Assembly: GCA_022113835.1 (NCBI GenBank)
Contig: JAILWY010000003.1
Location: forward strand, 10,377,501 to 10,441,500
Reading direction: 5' to 3'
DNA length: 64,000 nucleotides
Origin: Atopsyche davidsoni
Taxonomy: Eukaryota; Arthropoda; Insecta; Trichoptera; Hydrobiosidae
A program made the translations under genes and the position numbers. Below the pieces are notes generated by a model. The model searched no databases. It worked only from the letters and a program-made list of their open reading frames with translations, and was not told where the DNA came from. Positions 37,301 through 48,599 of the stretch are shown here, one piece after another; positions within the stretch are counted from its first letter, which is position 1, and every line of letters begins with the position of its first letter.

Positions 37301-38977
37301 TCCCTCAGCAGCAACTCGCCCGAACCCAGTCGACGTATGCGAATGGATTCGACCACCCTGAGTATTCTCCAACGCCATTTTCTCCGTCGTACCAGACAGC
37401 GCGGCCATACACGCCGGGTCCCATCACCGAATCCATCCCCATACTGAAGCAGACCAGCGAGATGGCAATGGACGGGAGCTTCAGCTACGAGTAAGTAAAC
37501 ACCCAACCCTCAAATACGTTCAAACAGACTTAGAACGCAATGGGTACTATAGAACAATATTTTCAGGACGTTAACAGGAGACCAGACACACGTGATGCAG
37601 CAAGGCCACATAGAGAACGCGGGGACGGACCATGAGGAGCAGGTCATCCATGGTTCCTACTCGTACGTCGGAGACAATGGCATCACATACACCGTGAACT
37701 ACGTGGCCGATGGCAACGGCTTCAGAGCATCAGGGGACCACATCCCCACTGCACCCCCGATACCGGAAATCATACAGAGGTCCGTAACTAAACTTTTGAA
37801 CAAACAAGTTATAACCAAACTCAACCCCCGTGCTTCTATGTAAATTAATAAACACGTACACGTGTTACTGTAATCTTCATGGACTATCTTTAAAGTTTAT
37901 AGGAATAAAATTAATTTTAAAGACCTTTCTTACTCGAAATATTGTGATAGTAACGGATTAAACTTTACGGTCCAAAACTATTCTTAAAGCTCTCCCCATT
38001 CTGTTGCTTTTGCATGGCTGCCACTCTGTACCCTGAACGTATGTGTAGTGGACATGGAATAATTGTGGAGAGAAACTATATTGTAGAGGTTTACATTTAC
38101 ACTTGAAGAAGTACCAGAACGTTACGGTTTATAAAAACAAACAAAATAAAAATAGGAAACAAAAATATAAAAACTATCTTTTAGTCTTATACATAACAGA
38201 AAAATTAGCGATTACTTGGAATCAGTTTTTTAGACATTAATAAAATAGGCACTTATGTTAAGCTAACTTAGGGTCGCAAGGTGTTAAAATTAATTGGTAA
38301 TTACTTATAGCATAATCTTCTTCATCAGCGCAAACTAATTTTGAACCCAAATCGTTAGTACTCAGTATGAAGATTCAAACGTTTATATTTTAAATGAGCC
38401 AAAATTTATTACGATAATTTATAATTAGTTATAAATAAAATTATAGGGATAAAAAGGTTTTTTCAATAAGTCGTTATATTCTGGTGAGTTTTTTTTAATG
38501 ATTAATTGTTACACTTACAGATCTATCGACTTAAACATTGCTGAAGAAGCTGCTAAAACCAATCAACTCTACGAAACCCAATCAAACCAATATCGATCAA
38601 CCAATTTCCAATCTCAACCAAACTCAGTACCGGACAACTACCAGCCTCAAGAATCATCAATTTCTAATAATTATCTACCCGCGCCCCTTCCAGCTCCGTC
38701 CAATTATCAGCCCCAGTCCAGCGCGACGGCGAATACCAACTACCAACCCCAACAGGATCCAACCTCCACCAACTTCCAATCTCAACAGAACCCATCCTCC
38801 ACCAACTTCCAATCACAACCCAGTGCGCCGTCAACTAACTTCCAATCTCAAGCTAGCGCAACCTCTTCTGCGAACTACCAACCATACACCAGCCCCACAG
38901 GCCCTGCAGAGCCTCAAGGGGTTGCGAATACCTACCCTAAGGATAGCATGTATAAGTACCAAAATGCCATAAATTAA
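34354..38977 (+). CDS. RR-1 cuticular protein B, very large and Asn/Gln-rich, 4 exons, 995 aa
   Basis: Exons: 34354-34362, 35182-37490, 37567-37779, 38521-38977 (introns 819, 76 and 741 bp; phases 0, 2, 2). Exon 1 again encodes only Met-Gln-Leu; the joined start MQLISIILLAAVCSAV is a signal peptide. Exon 2 gives about 770 residues rich in N, Q, S and Y with scattered YLPP-like units (VYLPV, KYLPP, QYLPL, YVPSP), ending PILKQ before DGSFSYE. Exon 3 encodes the RR-1 domain (about residues 802-839: [29 protein letters not shown]). Exon 4 carries tandem N-F/Y-Q-S/P-Q repeats (NFQSQ, NYQPQ). The donor at 37780 (AG|GTCCGT) is chosen because it makes exon 3 the same 213 bp as in gene A and keeps the frame into AEEAA. 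Most RR proteins are far shorter. Predicted secreted, chitin-binding and structural. Exon 2 uses A/T-ending codons, unlike gene A. Confidence 0.9.
34363..35181 (+). other. Intron 1 of gene B (819 bp)
   Basis: Donor CTG|GTGAGT and acceptor TTTTTTTATAG|ATC. It contains a C-rich, Ser/Thr/Pro-coding-like stretch (34.68-34.90 kb) followed by sequence that could read LKALKENFLVSPIKPNTY in another frame and ends with AATAAAGAC near 35161. That segment looks like decayed coding DNA of an unidentified mobile element. Confidence 0.7.
37491..37566 (+). other. Intron 2 of gene B (76 bp)
   Basis: Donor TACGA|GTAAGT and acceptor TATTTTCAG|GAC. It sits at exactly the same codon (the split Glu of the DGS-YE segment) as the 327-bp intron 2 of gene A, showing shared gene structure. 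Confidence 0.9.
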
Positions 38978-40102
38978 TGCGGCTTCAAACAAGAATGCCT
39001 CTGAGATTTCAGTACATTCCCTTAAGGGTCACATAAGATATTTTGGTATTACGGCCAAGTACCGACACAACTCACACACCTTACAAATTATATATTGTAT
39101 ATATATAAACATAAAAAAATAGTATTATGTTTGTAGGCAACAAGGTGGAAGTACACAGTCTTATATATTAAAATATCATACATACATTGCCAATATGATT
39201 TTATAGGTCCTAAGCGTAATTCTCAAATTGTAAATTTGGACTTTTTTTTGGTAGTACTATTTTTTAATCCAAATTTGTAATGATATCAATCTTTGGTCTT
39301 TAATTTGGGTCTGCATTCACGACGCAATTGAAACATAGCCGATTTTAAAGCAATTGCACCCAAGATTACAATTACGAAAAATCAAAAATATGATGTGATG
39401 GAAATTAAATATGCGATAAACACTTAAGCAAGGTTTTAGTGATAATTTGCATTTTAAAACTAATGGGTCTCATTTTTTGTTTATATTATCATATAACGAT
39501 ATAATATATGTTTTTCTGATTTGTTAAACCATGTAAGGATGTAACGCCTGCAAATATTTTATTTAATACAGCGGAATTTTTAATTATATCGAAATTCGAT
39601 ATATTTTATGAATACTAAATAGACTGAATTAAATAGATGCTGGCGTAAACTTTATATGAATTTTTTAAATGCCTGCTTAAATAGTAAATCTTATTTGAAT
39701 TTTGTATGAAATTACGAAGGTAATGGTATCTATATATATTATTTATTATGTTTTTTAAACTGCTTTGTAAATATTTCTACTTGATGTTATCAAGTATTTA
39801 TTTTTATAGATTAAGTGTTAAACAATATCTTAAGGGAAATGTTTCAAAATAACATCCTGTTCATAGTTACGCCGAAAATTGTTACTCGGATTATAAAAGT
39901 TGTTATCTACTTGTAATGGTTACGTGAATAAATGTGGAATAATTATCTTACAATGTTTAGATAATAAATTTACATCTAAAGGCGCTTTGTGAAAAGGTGT
40001 TTCGACACCAAAGAGAAAACATGTGTCTAAATTACAATGTTATTATATATATAAGTTATGTGATAAACGATTTTTTTTAGTAATGTTTATAATATTATTA
40101 AA

Positions 40103-40125
40103 AATAAAGTTATTTATGAAATAAA
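40103..40125 (+). terminator. Likely poly(A) signals of gene B
   Basis: Two AATAAA hexamers (40103-40108 and 40120-40125) followed by a T-rich region, about 1.1 kb after the stop. Other AATAAA copies (near 39928) could give shorter 3' ends, so the true site is uncertain. Confidence 0.4.
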
Positions 40126-40705
40126 AAGTATTTTTGCTTATTGTTATATGGTTAAATACTTAATTGCGAGAAAGCAACAATATTATGGAATCTTGAATCT
40201 TCGGAGGCTGTGTTTTTGCCAAGAAAATACAAGGAGTGAAAAATGATGAAGAATATACATGAAAAGGAGTTTTGAAATTTTAAGCTTACGAAATGCAAAA
40301 TAAATGTGAAATTTACAACTTAAAACATAATAATAAGAAATAACCTTGTTTTCCTTAATATCCTTTTAAAGTGTTACTTGTTTATGTTTTACTTCATAAT
40401 TTAAAACACCAAGGAATAAATTTTTTTAATTAATTATTAATTTAAAATAATTCATTTTATGTTTTTTAAATTAAATGATAACGTCAAATGACTGGTTTTA
40501 CACATAGATGTCCGAAAATGAAAATTCAAACACATATTTAAATAAAATGCAATGAAAGCATGTATAAAAAAATCATCTCGATAAAATCAATAAAATAAAA
40601 TATTTAAAATATAATTTATAAAAATCTTACGCTCTCAAAGCCTTGCTAACATGATAAATTAAGTCACGTATAATAATAATATACACATATAACTAAACAA
40701 AAAAA

Positions 40706-40724
40706 ATATATATATATATATATA
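40706..40724. repeat. (TA)n microsatellite
   Basis: Nine to ten TA units following an A-run, in AT-rich DNA downstream of gene B. Confidence 0.7.
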
Positions 40725-41027
40725 AGTACTATCATTAAGAAATCAGTGTCTTTTGATTATTTTTTAACTAAAATTAGTTGTTTTAAATGGTGATGCTCCT
40801 ACACACTGTACTTTAAAAACAAAGATAAGTTTATTTGTATAACTTTAAATTCAGGAAATATATTATAATTAAACGTCTTCAATTACGAATATCGCATATA
40901 AAACGCCTACAGCTTCATACTAAATTGATAGTTTTAAGTAACTCATAAGATATATACGAGAATGACTAACAATAAAAAATATATACGTTATTGTTATATT
41001 AATTATAATATGTACGATCTCAATTAA

Positions 41028-42824
41028 CCCTTAACTGCATCTCACAACAGAACGGTCACAAACCGTAAAACCTTTTTTTAAAGCCCCATAAAAACTCATG
41101 ATATCAACCATTTTATTTTTTAACCATTAATTTGTACCTGTCGAAGTAATTTAGTTCAACTTTTTTCCACTAACAGCACTAGAATAGACACAATCCATAT
41201 TACAAGAAGCCATTTGCCAATTTTTGGCGGTTGAGTGAAAACGCGATTTATAAACTAGTGATACACATTATTGGAGATCTTTTTTCTACTTGAAAAAAAT
41301 ATTTGAACATTTCAAAGTAAGTTATTTTCATAATCCATTATTACTATTTAGTTTTTTTTTTGTATTTTATGAGATATGGTTATTTTTCTTTATGTAACAA
41401 ATTGGTCACGTTATGTTTGTGTGGTACCTAATATATTATTTACAAAGCGTGACTGAATTACTACTTTTGACAATTTATACGTTTCATTGAAATTGTTTTA
41501 TATTTTTATCGTATATTTTTAGAATGAATAAAAAAAATCAACGATTTTCCGAAAAGGAAATATTGGAAATCATGGAAAATTGGGATGATAGTGACTACAG
41601 TTTTGATGATGAAGAGGGTTCTATCATTCAAAGCTCTAAACCTTAACCAGAACCTGAACCAAAACCTGAACCAGCATTGAAATTTCATTCTAAAGAGATA
41701 AGTAACACCAGGATTTTATGGGCAAAAAAGAATATAAAATTTGATGAAGACTCGATGAATTTCAAAGGATCTTCAAAGTTGGCAGATGAAATAATCAAAA
41801 CGACGGCTCCATTGGATTTCTTCTAGTATTTTATCGATGAAGATCTCATTTCCTATATATGCGAAAAAACTAATTTATATGGAACATTAACAAACAAAAC
41901 GAATACTTATATCAGAAAATTCCTGGGAATTTTGCAATACATGGCGGTGGTACCATTGCCTTATACGAGATCATACTGGCGGCCTGATATCGGTGTAGAA
42001 AACATAATCTCGGCCTTGTCCATTAACAAATTTGAATTAATAAAATCAACTATCCATTTCAATGATAATTTTGCTATTGTTGATAAAGATCATGATAAAT
42101 ACGACAAATTACACAAAATTAAACCTATAATCGAGACCTATAAATTTTCAAACATTCCCAAAGAACCAAATTTATTAGTTGACAAACAAATATGTGCCAC
42201 CGCCCCTTCACATCAGGACTGATGAGTTCGCCCATTGGCCAATACATGAGATCAGACAGAGGTGCAAATATCCAAAGTGCACCGGTGTATCTCGTATTAA
42301 GTGCAGTTATAGTAGAGCAGAGAGCACCTCTGACAAATAAGAAGAACTGCTTCATAAAATTCCACTAATAATTGTATCGTATTTTAAGTCATCCTTGCAC
42401 TGTATGTCCTTATTTGCATTCTGAACAATTGACTACCATTTTATCTTAATTTTTTATTCCTAAATTTAATTTCATTTTTTTCTATTTTTATCGAGAGTAC
42501 CCCTTTTAGGAGGTATTCAAATAAATCAATTAATGAATTATTTTTGTGAATTTGTAAGTAATTTTTGCCACTGATACAATAAAGATCTATTTAAGACCTA
42601 CCACTCTTTTATTTCGTTTAAAAAAAATTATTTCCTTAGTCAATTGCTACGTTGTATTTCTAAAAGGAATGTATCTACCACTACATAATGTGACCAATAT
42701 GTAGCACTCTGTTTTTTTCTTATAAAACATATGAAAAATATACAAAATATTTTTTTAATTATTTTTCCCTGAAATAACACATCATTTCCAAACTCTACGA
42801 TTTTTTTCACGGAATAATTAAGGG
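41028..42824 (+). mobile_element. piggyBac element, internally deleted, with TIRs and TTAA target sites
   Basis: Flanked on both sides by TTAA (41024-41027 and 42825-42828), the hallmark piggyBac target duplication. Termini are CCCTTAA and TTAAGGG. A second, longer internal inverted pair occurs (GGTCACGTTATG near 41403 and ATAATGTGACC near 42684). Length is 1797 bp, shorter than usual autonomous elements because the centre of the transposase is missing. The element therefore looks like a deletion derivative that kept both ends. Confidence 0.85.
41524..42368 (+). pseudogene. piggyBac transposase pseudogene (N-terminus fused to C-terminal Cys-rich domain)
   Basis: Starts MNKKNQRFSEKEILEIM with an acidic N-terminus (DDSDYSFDDEE). 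An in-frame TAA (41644) and TAG (41824) interrupt it. The frame then continues through FLGILQYMAVVPLPYTRSYW, GVENIISALSINKFELI and LVDKQICAT, which is the conserved N-terminal part of the PGBD/DDE_Tnp_1_7 family. At about 42200-42215 it jumps straight to RTDEFAHWPIHEIRQRCKY and PKCTGVSRIKC, the C-terminal cysteine-rich zinc-finger region, and after a frameshift to LTNKKNCFIKFH and a stop at 42366-42368. The catalytic Asp-bearing core is absent, so the product could not transpose. Confidence 0.85.
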
Positions 42825-42829
42825 TTAAT

Positions 42830-43920
42830 TATTTTATAAAATTTTGGTCGTTTTAAAAAGATCGATGGAGGAATCCAAGAAACGGAAAATTTTTCTTAAA
42901 TACCTTGCTCACGTGTGCAGAGGAAAAGTGTGTAGGAAAGTAACTTTCTTTAAAATATGTTTACGGTTTATAATTAATGCTTCACACAGTGCACAAACGA
43001 TGTGTGAAAAGCAATAAAGATATTTATGGAATTTGTTAAGGCATGACTTGTTTATCTGATTCAAACGGTGAAATTATAAAAGAGTTAATGGTCAGATCAT
43101 TGAGTGAGAATTTTAGACTGTTATATGATGTCAATATATTTCATTTTTTATGTTCTATTTAAAACATTACCTGTGTTTCAATTTAACTTTGAAAAGCTTT
43201 TACTAAAAACTAAAACCAAAATTCGTACATGAAAAAACCCTTTGTGATGTGACATTCGAGCAGACAGAAAAAAAAAAAAAAAAACAAACAATCGCCCGTC
43301 AAAAGTAACCAGATTTTAAAATGTCCTGCGCGTTTCTTTCATGTCTCCCCGCGCGGGGGTAACAGGATCCGTTATGGTAATTCCTGACCCAGGTGGGGCC
43401 CCTAAAAGGATCCACCGAGCCGGCCGCGGGTCCTGGCGTGCGCTATAAATACGCAAACACACTGGCTTATTGAAACACGGGGATAACAAGCAGAATGCAT
43501 GGGGATTCCATGCTGGAATTTATGCTGATTTTAGGGTTAGGGTTTCAGAATTTGGAAATAAGAGTGAGTGTTTATAAAACATCGCATATTCATTTTTTTA
43601 ATCAGCTATAATGAAATCTACTCTAGGCAACATTTTCATCTCCAAGATCGCCCCAACACCTGTACTGATTACTGAGACCAAATCATCGGAACTTGAAAGA
43701 AAATGTGCGACATAACACGTGATGAAGTTTTACATGGGAAAAAGTCAATATTATTTTCATCTTACGATATGTTAAACCTTAAATTTTAAAATGCCGAAAT
43801 AAAAATTTAAACTATACGGTTTGTTTCGATCAAATAATGAAACCTCTCTTGTCAAAATGTCTCTCTTGTTTATGATTAAACAGTTTAACAGCTTCATTTT
43901 AAGAACCATCATAAATATAG
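42830..43920. other. Intergenic DNA with a GC-rich, TATA-bearing patch
   Basis: AT-rich except about 43.32-43.47 kb, which is strikingly GC-rich (CCCCGCGCGGGGGT, GAGCCGGCCGCGGGTCC). It contains TATAAATA at 43444-43451 in a CGTGCGCTATAAATACGC context. No open frame or initiator follows at the expected distance, so a promoter is possible but unproven. There is also an 18-A run at about 43267. Confidence 0.35.
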
Positions 43921-43929
43921 CAATTGTTA

Positions 43930-44078
43930 AACGCCAGAGCTTGTAAAGATTATATAATAATGCTCTCGGGCAGCAGCAATACGCAGACTCTTTGAAAATG
44001 ACTCGGGGACTCACTACACTATTTTCCCCTTAGAAAACCATGAACACTGGCAATGGAGAGGCACTTGATGAAGAACTT
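43930..44078 (+). mobile_element. Non-LTR retrotransposon 3'-end fragment
   Basis: Closely parallels 62.73-62.93 kb: CCAGAGCTT, GATTATATAATAATGCT, GGGCAGCAGCAATACGC, CTCACTACACTATTT and AGAAAACCATGAA, ending in GAGGCACTTGATGAAGAA. The SEMVVNL coding part seen in the other copies is deleted here. Confidence 0.55.
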
Positions 44079-44319
44079 TCATATTTTAGACCCAAAATAC
44101 TTATTTTTTTTTCTTAATAAACAAGATCCTTAGATCAGCAAGTAAACCACTTTTGCGCAAAACACGGCCTATTATGTATTACGTAACTCAAAACACTTAT
44201 CTCAAACCGTGTAAATTAAATATTTTAACGCGTAGTCAGCAAAGTCGTGATTATACACCCTTTACAATATTCTCAGAAAATATATAGGCAACAATCAAAT
44301 ATTATTCCTGGAAGTTATT

Positions 44320-44680
44320 GCGGGATTATTGCCTCTCGGCAAACCCGCCCATTCGTTTCAATCTCCCCGTGTAGGATGCGATGCAGGCCATTATCACCCC
44401 AGTCACGTACGCCAATAACACCAGATTCGCGTGGCAGCGAATGCTTCAGATGCAAAATCAATGACATTCCGATCTCTACTCGAGGCACAGCGCTGCATGG
44501 AGTCCACTCTTCAAATCGCATCTCCAGGTATTTCTCGTCTCGATGGGCCCATTGTGCGTCGCGTGTTACATCTCGAGGAGTAGTTATTCAAAGCAAACTA
44601 ATTTGTCATTCCGCTCTTCACGCGCACGGAGACTTCTGTGTGACATCATACGCCGAGTCAACCGCTTGTCCTAATTTTGA
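44320..44680. other. GC-rich non-repetitive patch (possible conserved non-coding element)
   Basis: About 360 bp of near-50% GC unlike the flanks, open in the plus frame over 44247-44684 (145 codons) but with no recognisable domain and an amino-acid composition typical of random GC-rich sequence. Similar islands recur through 43-61 kb. Confidence 0.3.
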
Positions 44681-44740
44681 ATGAATACATGTTGTTGGAA
44701 TAGTTAACATGAGAATATTAACAATGTATATTGAGTAATA

Positions 44741-45267
44741 CGAGGGCGGTCCGATAAGTACTTAGCCTACAAGAGAAAAACGACAATTTTGGAAAAGTGG
44801 AAATTTATTTCTCAAAATAGTCTCTTTTAACTCGATACACTTGACCCAGCGATGCTCCAACATCTGAAAAATACGTTTTCTCGAGGTCTGCAAAATAAGC
44901 CTCCGTGGCGGCGATGACCTCCTCATTCAACTTAAATTTCAACCCGGCGAGTGACTTTTTCAAGTTTGGAAACAAAAAAAATCGCACGGGGCCAAATCTG
45001 GAGAATACGGTGGATGGGGGAGCAGTTCGTAGTGCAATTCAACCAATTTGGCCATGGCGACGGTGGAGGTGTGAACCGGTGCGTTGTCATGGTGGAAGAG
45101 CACTTTTTTCTTCGCCAAATGGGGCCCAATAATTCGGCATAGTAGAGCCCTGTGACCGTTTTGCCCTTCTCCAGGTAGTCAATGTACATAGATCACACCA
45201 TGTGAATCCCAGAAAACGGTGGCCATCACCTGGGCGGTGAGGCTAAGTACTTATCGGACCGCCCTCG
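44741..45267 (-). mobile_element. Internally deleted mariner with perfect TIRs
   Basis: Perfect 27-bp terminal inverted repeats (44741-44767 and 45241-45267; starting CGAGGGCGGTCCGATAAG) flanked by TA on both sides, the mariner target duplication. It is 527 bp long against about 1.3 kb for full mariners. The interior encodes only the transposase C-terminal half on the minus strand. Perfect ends suggest fairly recent mobilisation in trans by a related transposase. Confidence 0.9.
44805..45189 (-). pseudogene. mariner transposase C-terminal fragment
   Basis: On the minus strand: YIDYLEKGKTVTGLYYAELL, then (frame +1) KKKVLFHHDNAP, then YSPDLAPCDFF, then (frame shifted again) LFPNLKKSLAGLKFKLNEEV, ending with an EHRWVKCIELK-like block in yet another frame. 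The second and third catalytic Asp (HHDNAP and YSPDLAP) are visible, spaced as in the mariner D34D signature. The first Asp and the DNA-binding half are deleted, and at least three frameshifts break the rest. Confidence 0.85.
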
Positions 45268-45269
45268 TA

Positions 45270-48070
45270 TACGAGCTGTCTTCGAGAATATTACTTGTAC
45301 TTGAATATTTTTAACAAACTGATATCCAAAATTTATGGCAAATAATTAATTGAAAGAGCGGCGTTTTATTTAATTACAGCAAGTAGAATGTTCAGCCAAG
45401 AATTTAAAGTATTTTTATACAACAGCAATGAGAATTGCATTCGAATTTATCTGTTACAATTGAAACAAAAGTAACAAATCATCACCTGCTCCGCGAAACG
45501 GAGAGCCTCACAATTAAATAGACCTCTCCATTCCTAGTTCTAACAAATCAGACATACAAACGGCTGCTATTTATAACCAATTTAATACTAACATTCCCCG
45601 AGAGCATTCCGCAGCTCTCCCGCCGGTCGCCGCACAATGGGTAATTTCAGGACATAAATTATTCCATTGAACCTCCCTTATCATCCCGCGAATTATTGTT
45701 CACACAAAAGTCTAAAGTTACCTGCTAGGGGTGCGCGCTATTGCTTGGCATCTATCTTGTATGCATCGCTGGCCTAGGGGATGATCCCGCCATCCCTCGC
45801 CCCTATATCTGCTTAAAAAGTAATACTGAACAAGCAATTTATATGAGCTTCCAATAGAGTGTTTGTTTATTCTCTCATGTTGGACAAGGCTACGTGAATA
45901 TATTTTCAGTATTGATTACCTATCTTTCCATATTTACCATCCCTACCAGAAATATCTATTAAAAAAACCTAATCGTCTCTTATATTACTGACGATTTTTG
46001 AAATTATAAATTTGAGATATTTTTAAATCAAATCTTTTGAAACATCAAAAACTTTTTTCATAAATTAGATTCTATGACTTATAATGTTAAATAGCATGGA
46101 TTAAATATTTTTAGCAACTCAAATCAAAGAATATTAAATTATTCAATTAATAAGTAATACTTAAAAAAATGTTATTTTATCAATTTCGTTAGATAATAAT
46201 AATATTATGAGGCGTAAAGTTTAATTTTAACTTGATCAAAGTCTTTGAGAGTAAAAGTGTGTATATTAATAATTCAATTTTAAGTTTTGATATATGTATA
46301 TAGAAATTGATTTTGATTGTATTATTGGAAAATATATATCGAATAAAAAAAGTAATAATAGCGAGACCACGACTACGTATTGTTAAAAAAAACAATTTCG
46401 CTTTCAATATAAAGCCAATTAATTACTCAGCTCGGCATGCTTGAGAAGTAATGTTTTCTCAATAACGAACCTTCAAAGTTAATTTATCTATGCAAATATT
46501 CTGATGCCGATTTTTGAATTTCCAATTTAGGCAAACAAGACATTTTTCATGAAGATTTAATCAATTTCATGAAAACGCTTCAGACTGTAAAATAAAAGTG
46601 ACGTTTAACACATATAATATTTTTTTATCATTTTACAAACACTGACAAAAAATAGTAGATTATTATAAAAAAAAAATTTATGTGCATTTTTATAATACAG
46701 TTTTTTCTGTGTTTTAAATATTTTTTAAATAAATTTTCTAAAACTTGTTAAGTGAACGATGTGCTTATTTTAGATGGTACCAATTATTTTAAGACTGAAA
46801 ATAGTTATTATTATTATACAGATATGTGTTATATATATTTCTTGCCGACCATTGCTGCTTAAATTGATTATTAACTGTGAATATATCAATCTGAACAATA
46901 TTGACTCTGACGTCTATAGCTTGAGCATTAATAACTCTCCATTAACAAGTCTCAAACTTCACGGCAGGAATGAGCGAGCGTCGTGATATTTATAAGAAAC
47001 CAATGTAGCGTGAGGGAATCGTTCAATTGATATTTTATTAAAGGCAGTCGGGAAATCATTCTCATCCATCTCATTGCACTCCCAATAATCATTCAGAAAA
47101 TGAATTATACGGTAGATAGATGGTAAACGTATATAAAAGACGTATATAAAATTTGCGTGAATAATGCTATTTTTAAAGTATTGTAAACGTTTGTTTTCGA
47201 GCATCCTAAAATACTGGCATCAAACCTTAAACCTCTCTATAAAAAATCTACAGTCTTAAAACTAAGCCTAGAACAAAAAAAATCAAAACCATACCTGTTA
47301 AAAATGTATTTTTTAGTAATACCATTATCGACTTAATTTTACTTAATTCGAAGATAATAATTAAAAATAAAATTATTAAATATTAACTGGTGATTAAAGA
47401 ATATAACGGTATTTATTTATGTAACATAAAAAAAAAATTTTTTCTTCCATAAAATATTTTTTAATACAATGCAAAAACTAGCACAAGAAACTGACTTGCT
47501 GAATATTTTGTAAGCATTGTAAAATGAAAAAGTCAGAAAATTAAAAAAAAAAAATGGCTAATTAAAAATTGACAATGCAACTCTTGCTTTTAAAATTCCT
47601 AAATAAAAATTCAGAAGTCATCCCTTTTCTACGATACATATATTAAAATACAAAAAAAGAAAAACAATACGCAGTCTGCATATAAAAAAGTGCATTTTAA
47701 TTCTCACCGGTTAGGATTCGTCTCACGCCCCCGGGGCGAGCCTCCAATGCACCCTCCATCGCCTCCCTCCTTCCTCCCTCATCCCCTCTACGCCTCCCCA
47801 CTTCCGGTTCCGCCATAATTAAAAGAGGGGCTCATCATTTTTAATTCCCGATAATAAAAAAAAACAACGCGTATTGAATTTTGATCGAAAAAAATAACAA
47901 GCAGACAACGTTAATTAGAGACAGGAATATGAAGCAATGTTTATATTTCCATATTGTCACATTGAATCAGTATTACAAATCTATTTTGCTGTTTTATTAT
48001 TTAATATTTATTTTATATTATTAATTAAAATATTTTCAATTCTGAATCTAAAAAGTGTTGCAATGTGTAA
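45270..48070. other. Intergenic DNA, no gene seen
   Basis: AT-rich with GC-richer patches at about 45.48-45.80 kb and 47.70-47.85 kb. The latter is pyrimidine-rich (repeated CCTCC/CTCC) followed by ATAATTAAAAG, a homeodomain-like site. No coding evidence. Confidence 0.45.
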
Positions 48071-48075
48071 ATTAA

Positions 48076-48570
48076 TCTATATATATAAAACACAAACTCA
48101 AAAACCGGCAGTTATTTGGCTGCGCTAAGCTTTAAAACCATCGAACTGATGTGCCCTAAACCGGTTTTATTTGAAAGGCAATAATACGAAGATGGTTGAA
48201 GACCACTAAAACAATGCATTAGACACTTTATTAACAGTTAATTAATTAAGTCGATTTTCGACATTATCCATACAAAAATTTTCAAAATCTGTAAAGTCAA
48301 CATCGTTCCTCACAAAAAAAATTTAAAAAAGTACATTGTGAAGATCACGCATAATACGGACTTTCAAAACTAAATCACTATCTGTCATTCACAACAGAGA
48401 GTTTTATCATTTGTGGTTATCAAAAATATATATATATATATATATATGAAAAAATGGCACCGAAATGAGCTGTAATTGGAAGAAATACAGCAGATGCGAA
48501 ACGAAAAAGAACCAAAAGAGCAGCCGAAACTGCCGAACAACGTGAAGTGCGTTTGAAGTCAAAAAGGTTG
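48076..48570 (+). mobile_element. Helitron-like fragment
   Basis: TCTATATATATAAAAC at 48076 resembles the conserved 5' terminus of many animal Helitrons and lies after AA, consistent with A/T-site insertion. At 48454-48567 a frame reads MAPK, a stop (TGA 48466), then AVIGRNTADAKRKRTKRAAETAEQREVRL in continuous frame. This matches the RAAETxEQREARL repeats common at the N-terminus of Helitron Rep/helicase proteins. No Rep or helicase domain and no CTRR end were found. The two parts may not belong to one copy. Confidence 0.45.
48426..48447. repeat. (TA)n microsatellite
   Basis: About eleven TA units immediately before the Helitron-like coding fragment. Confidence 0.75.
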
Positions 48571-48599
48571 TATTTATATATTTACGATTTTTCAAAATA

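Noticed and set aside
37780..37843. Exon 3 of gene B read through to a stop at 37843
   Set aside because: Read-through gives an unrelated tail, whereas splicing at 37780 restores the 213-bp exon length and AEEAA continuation shared with gene A. Intron retention cannot be excluded.
43444..43480. Promoter call at TATAAATA (43444)
   Set aside because: No TCAGT-type initiator at about +30 and no open frame downstream; mentioned only as a patch feature.
43531..43545. TTAGGGTTAGGG telomere-like motif
   Set aside because: Only two units in a unique context; not an array, and typical insect telomeres use TTAGG.
44247..44684. 145-codon open frame on the plus strand
   Set aside because: No recognisable domain, no splice or promoter context, and it follows a GC-rich patch where stops are rarer by chance.
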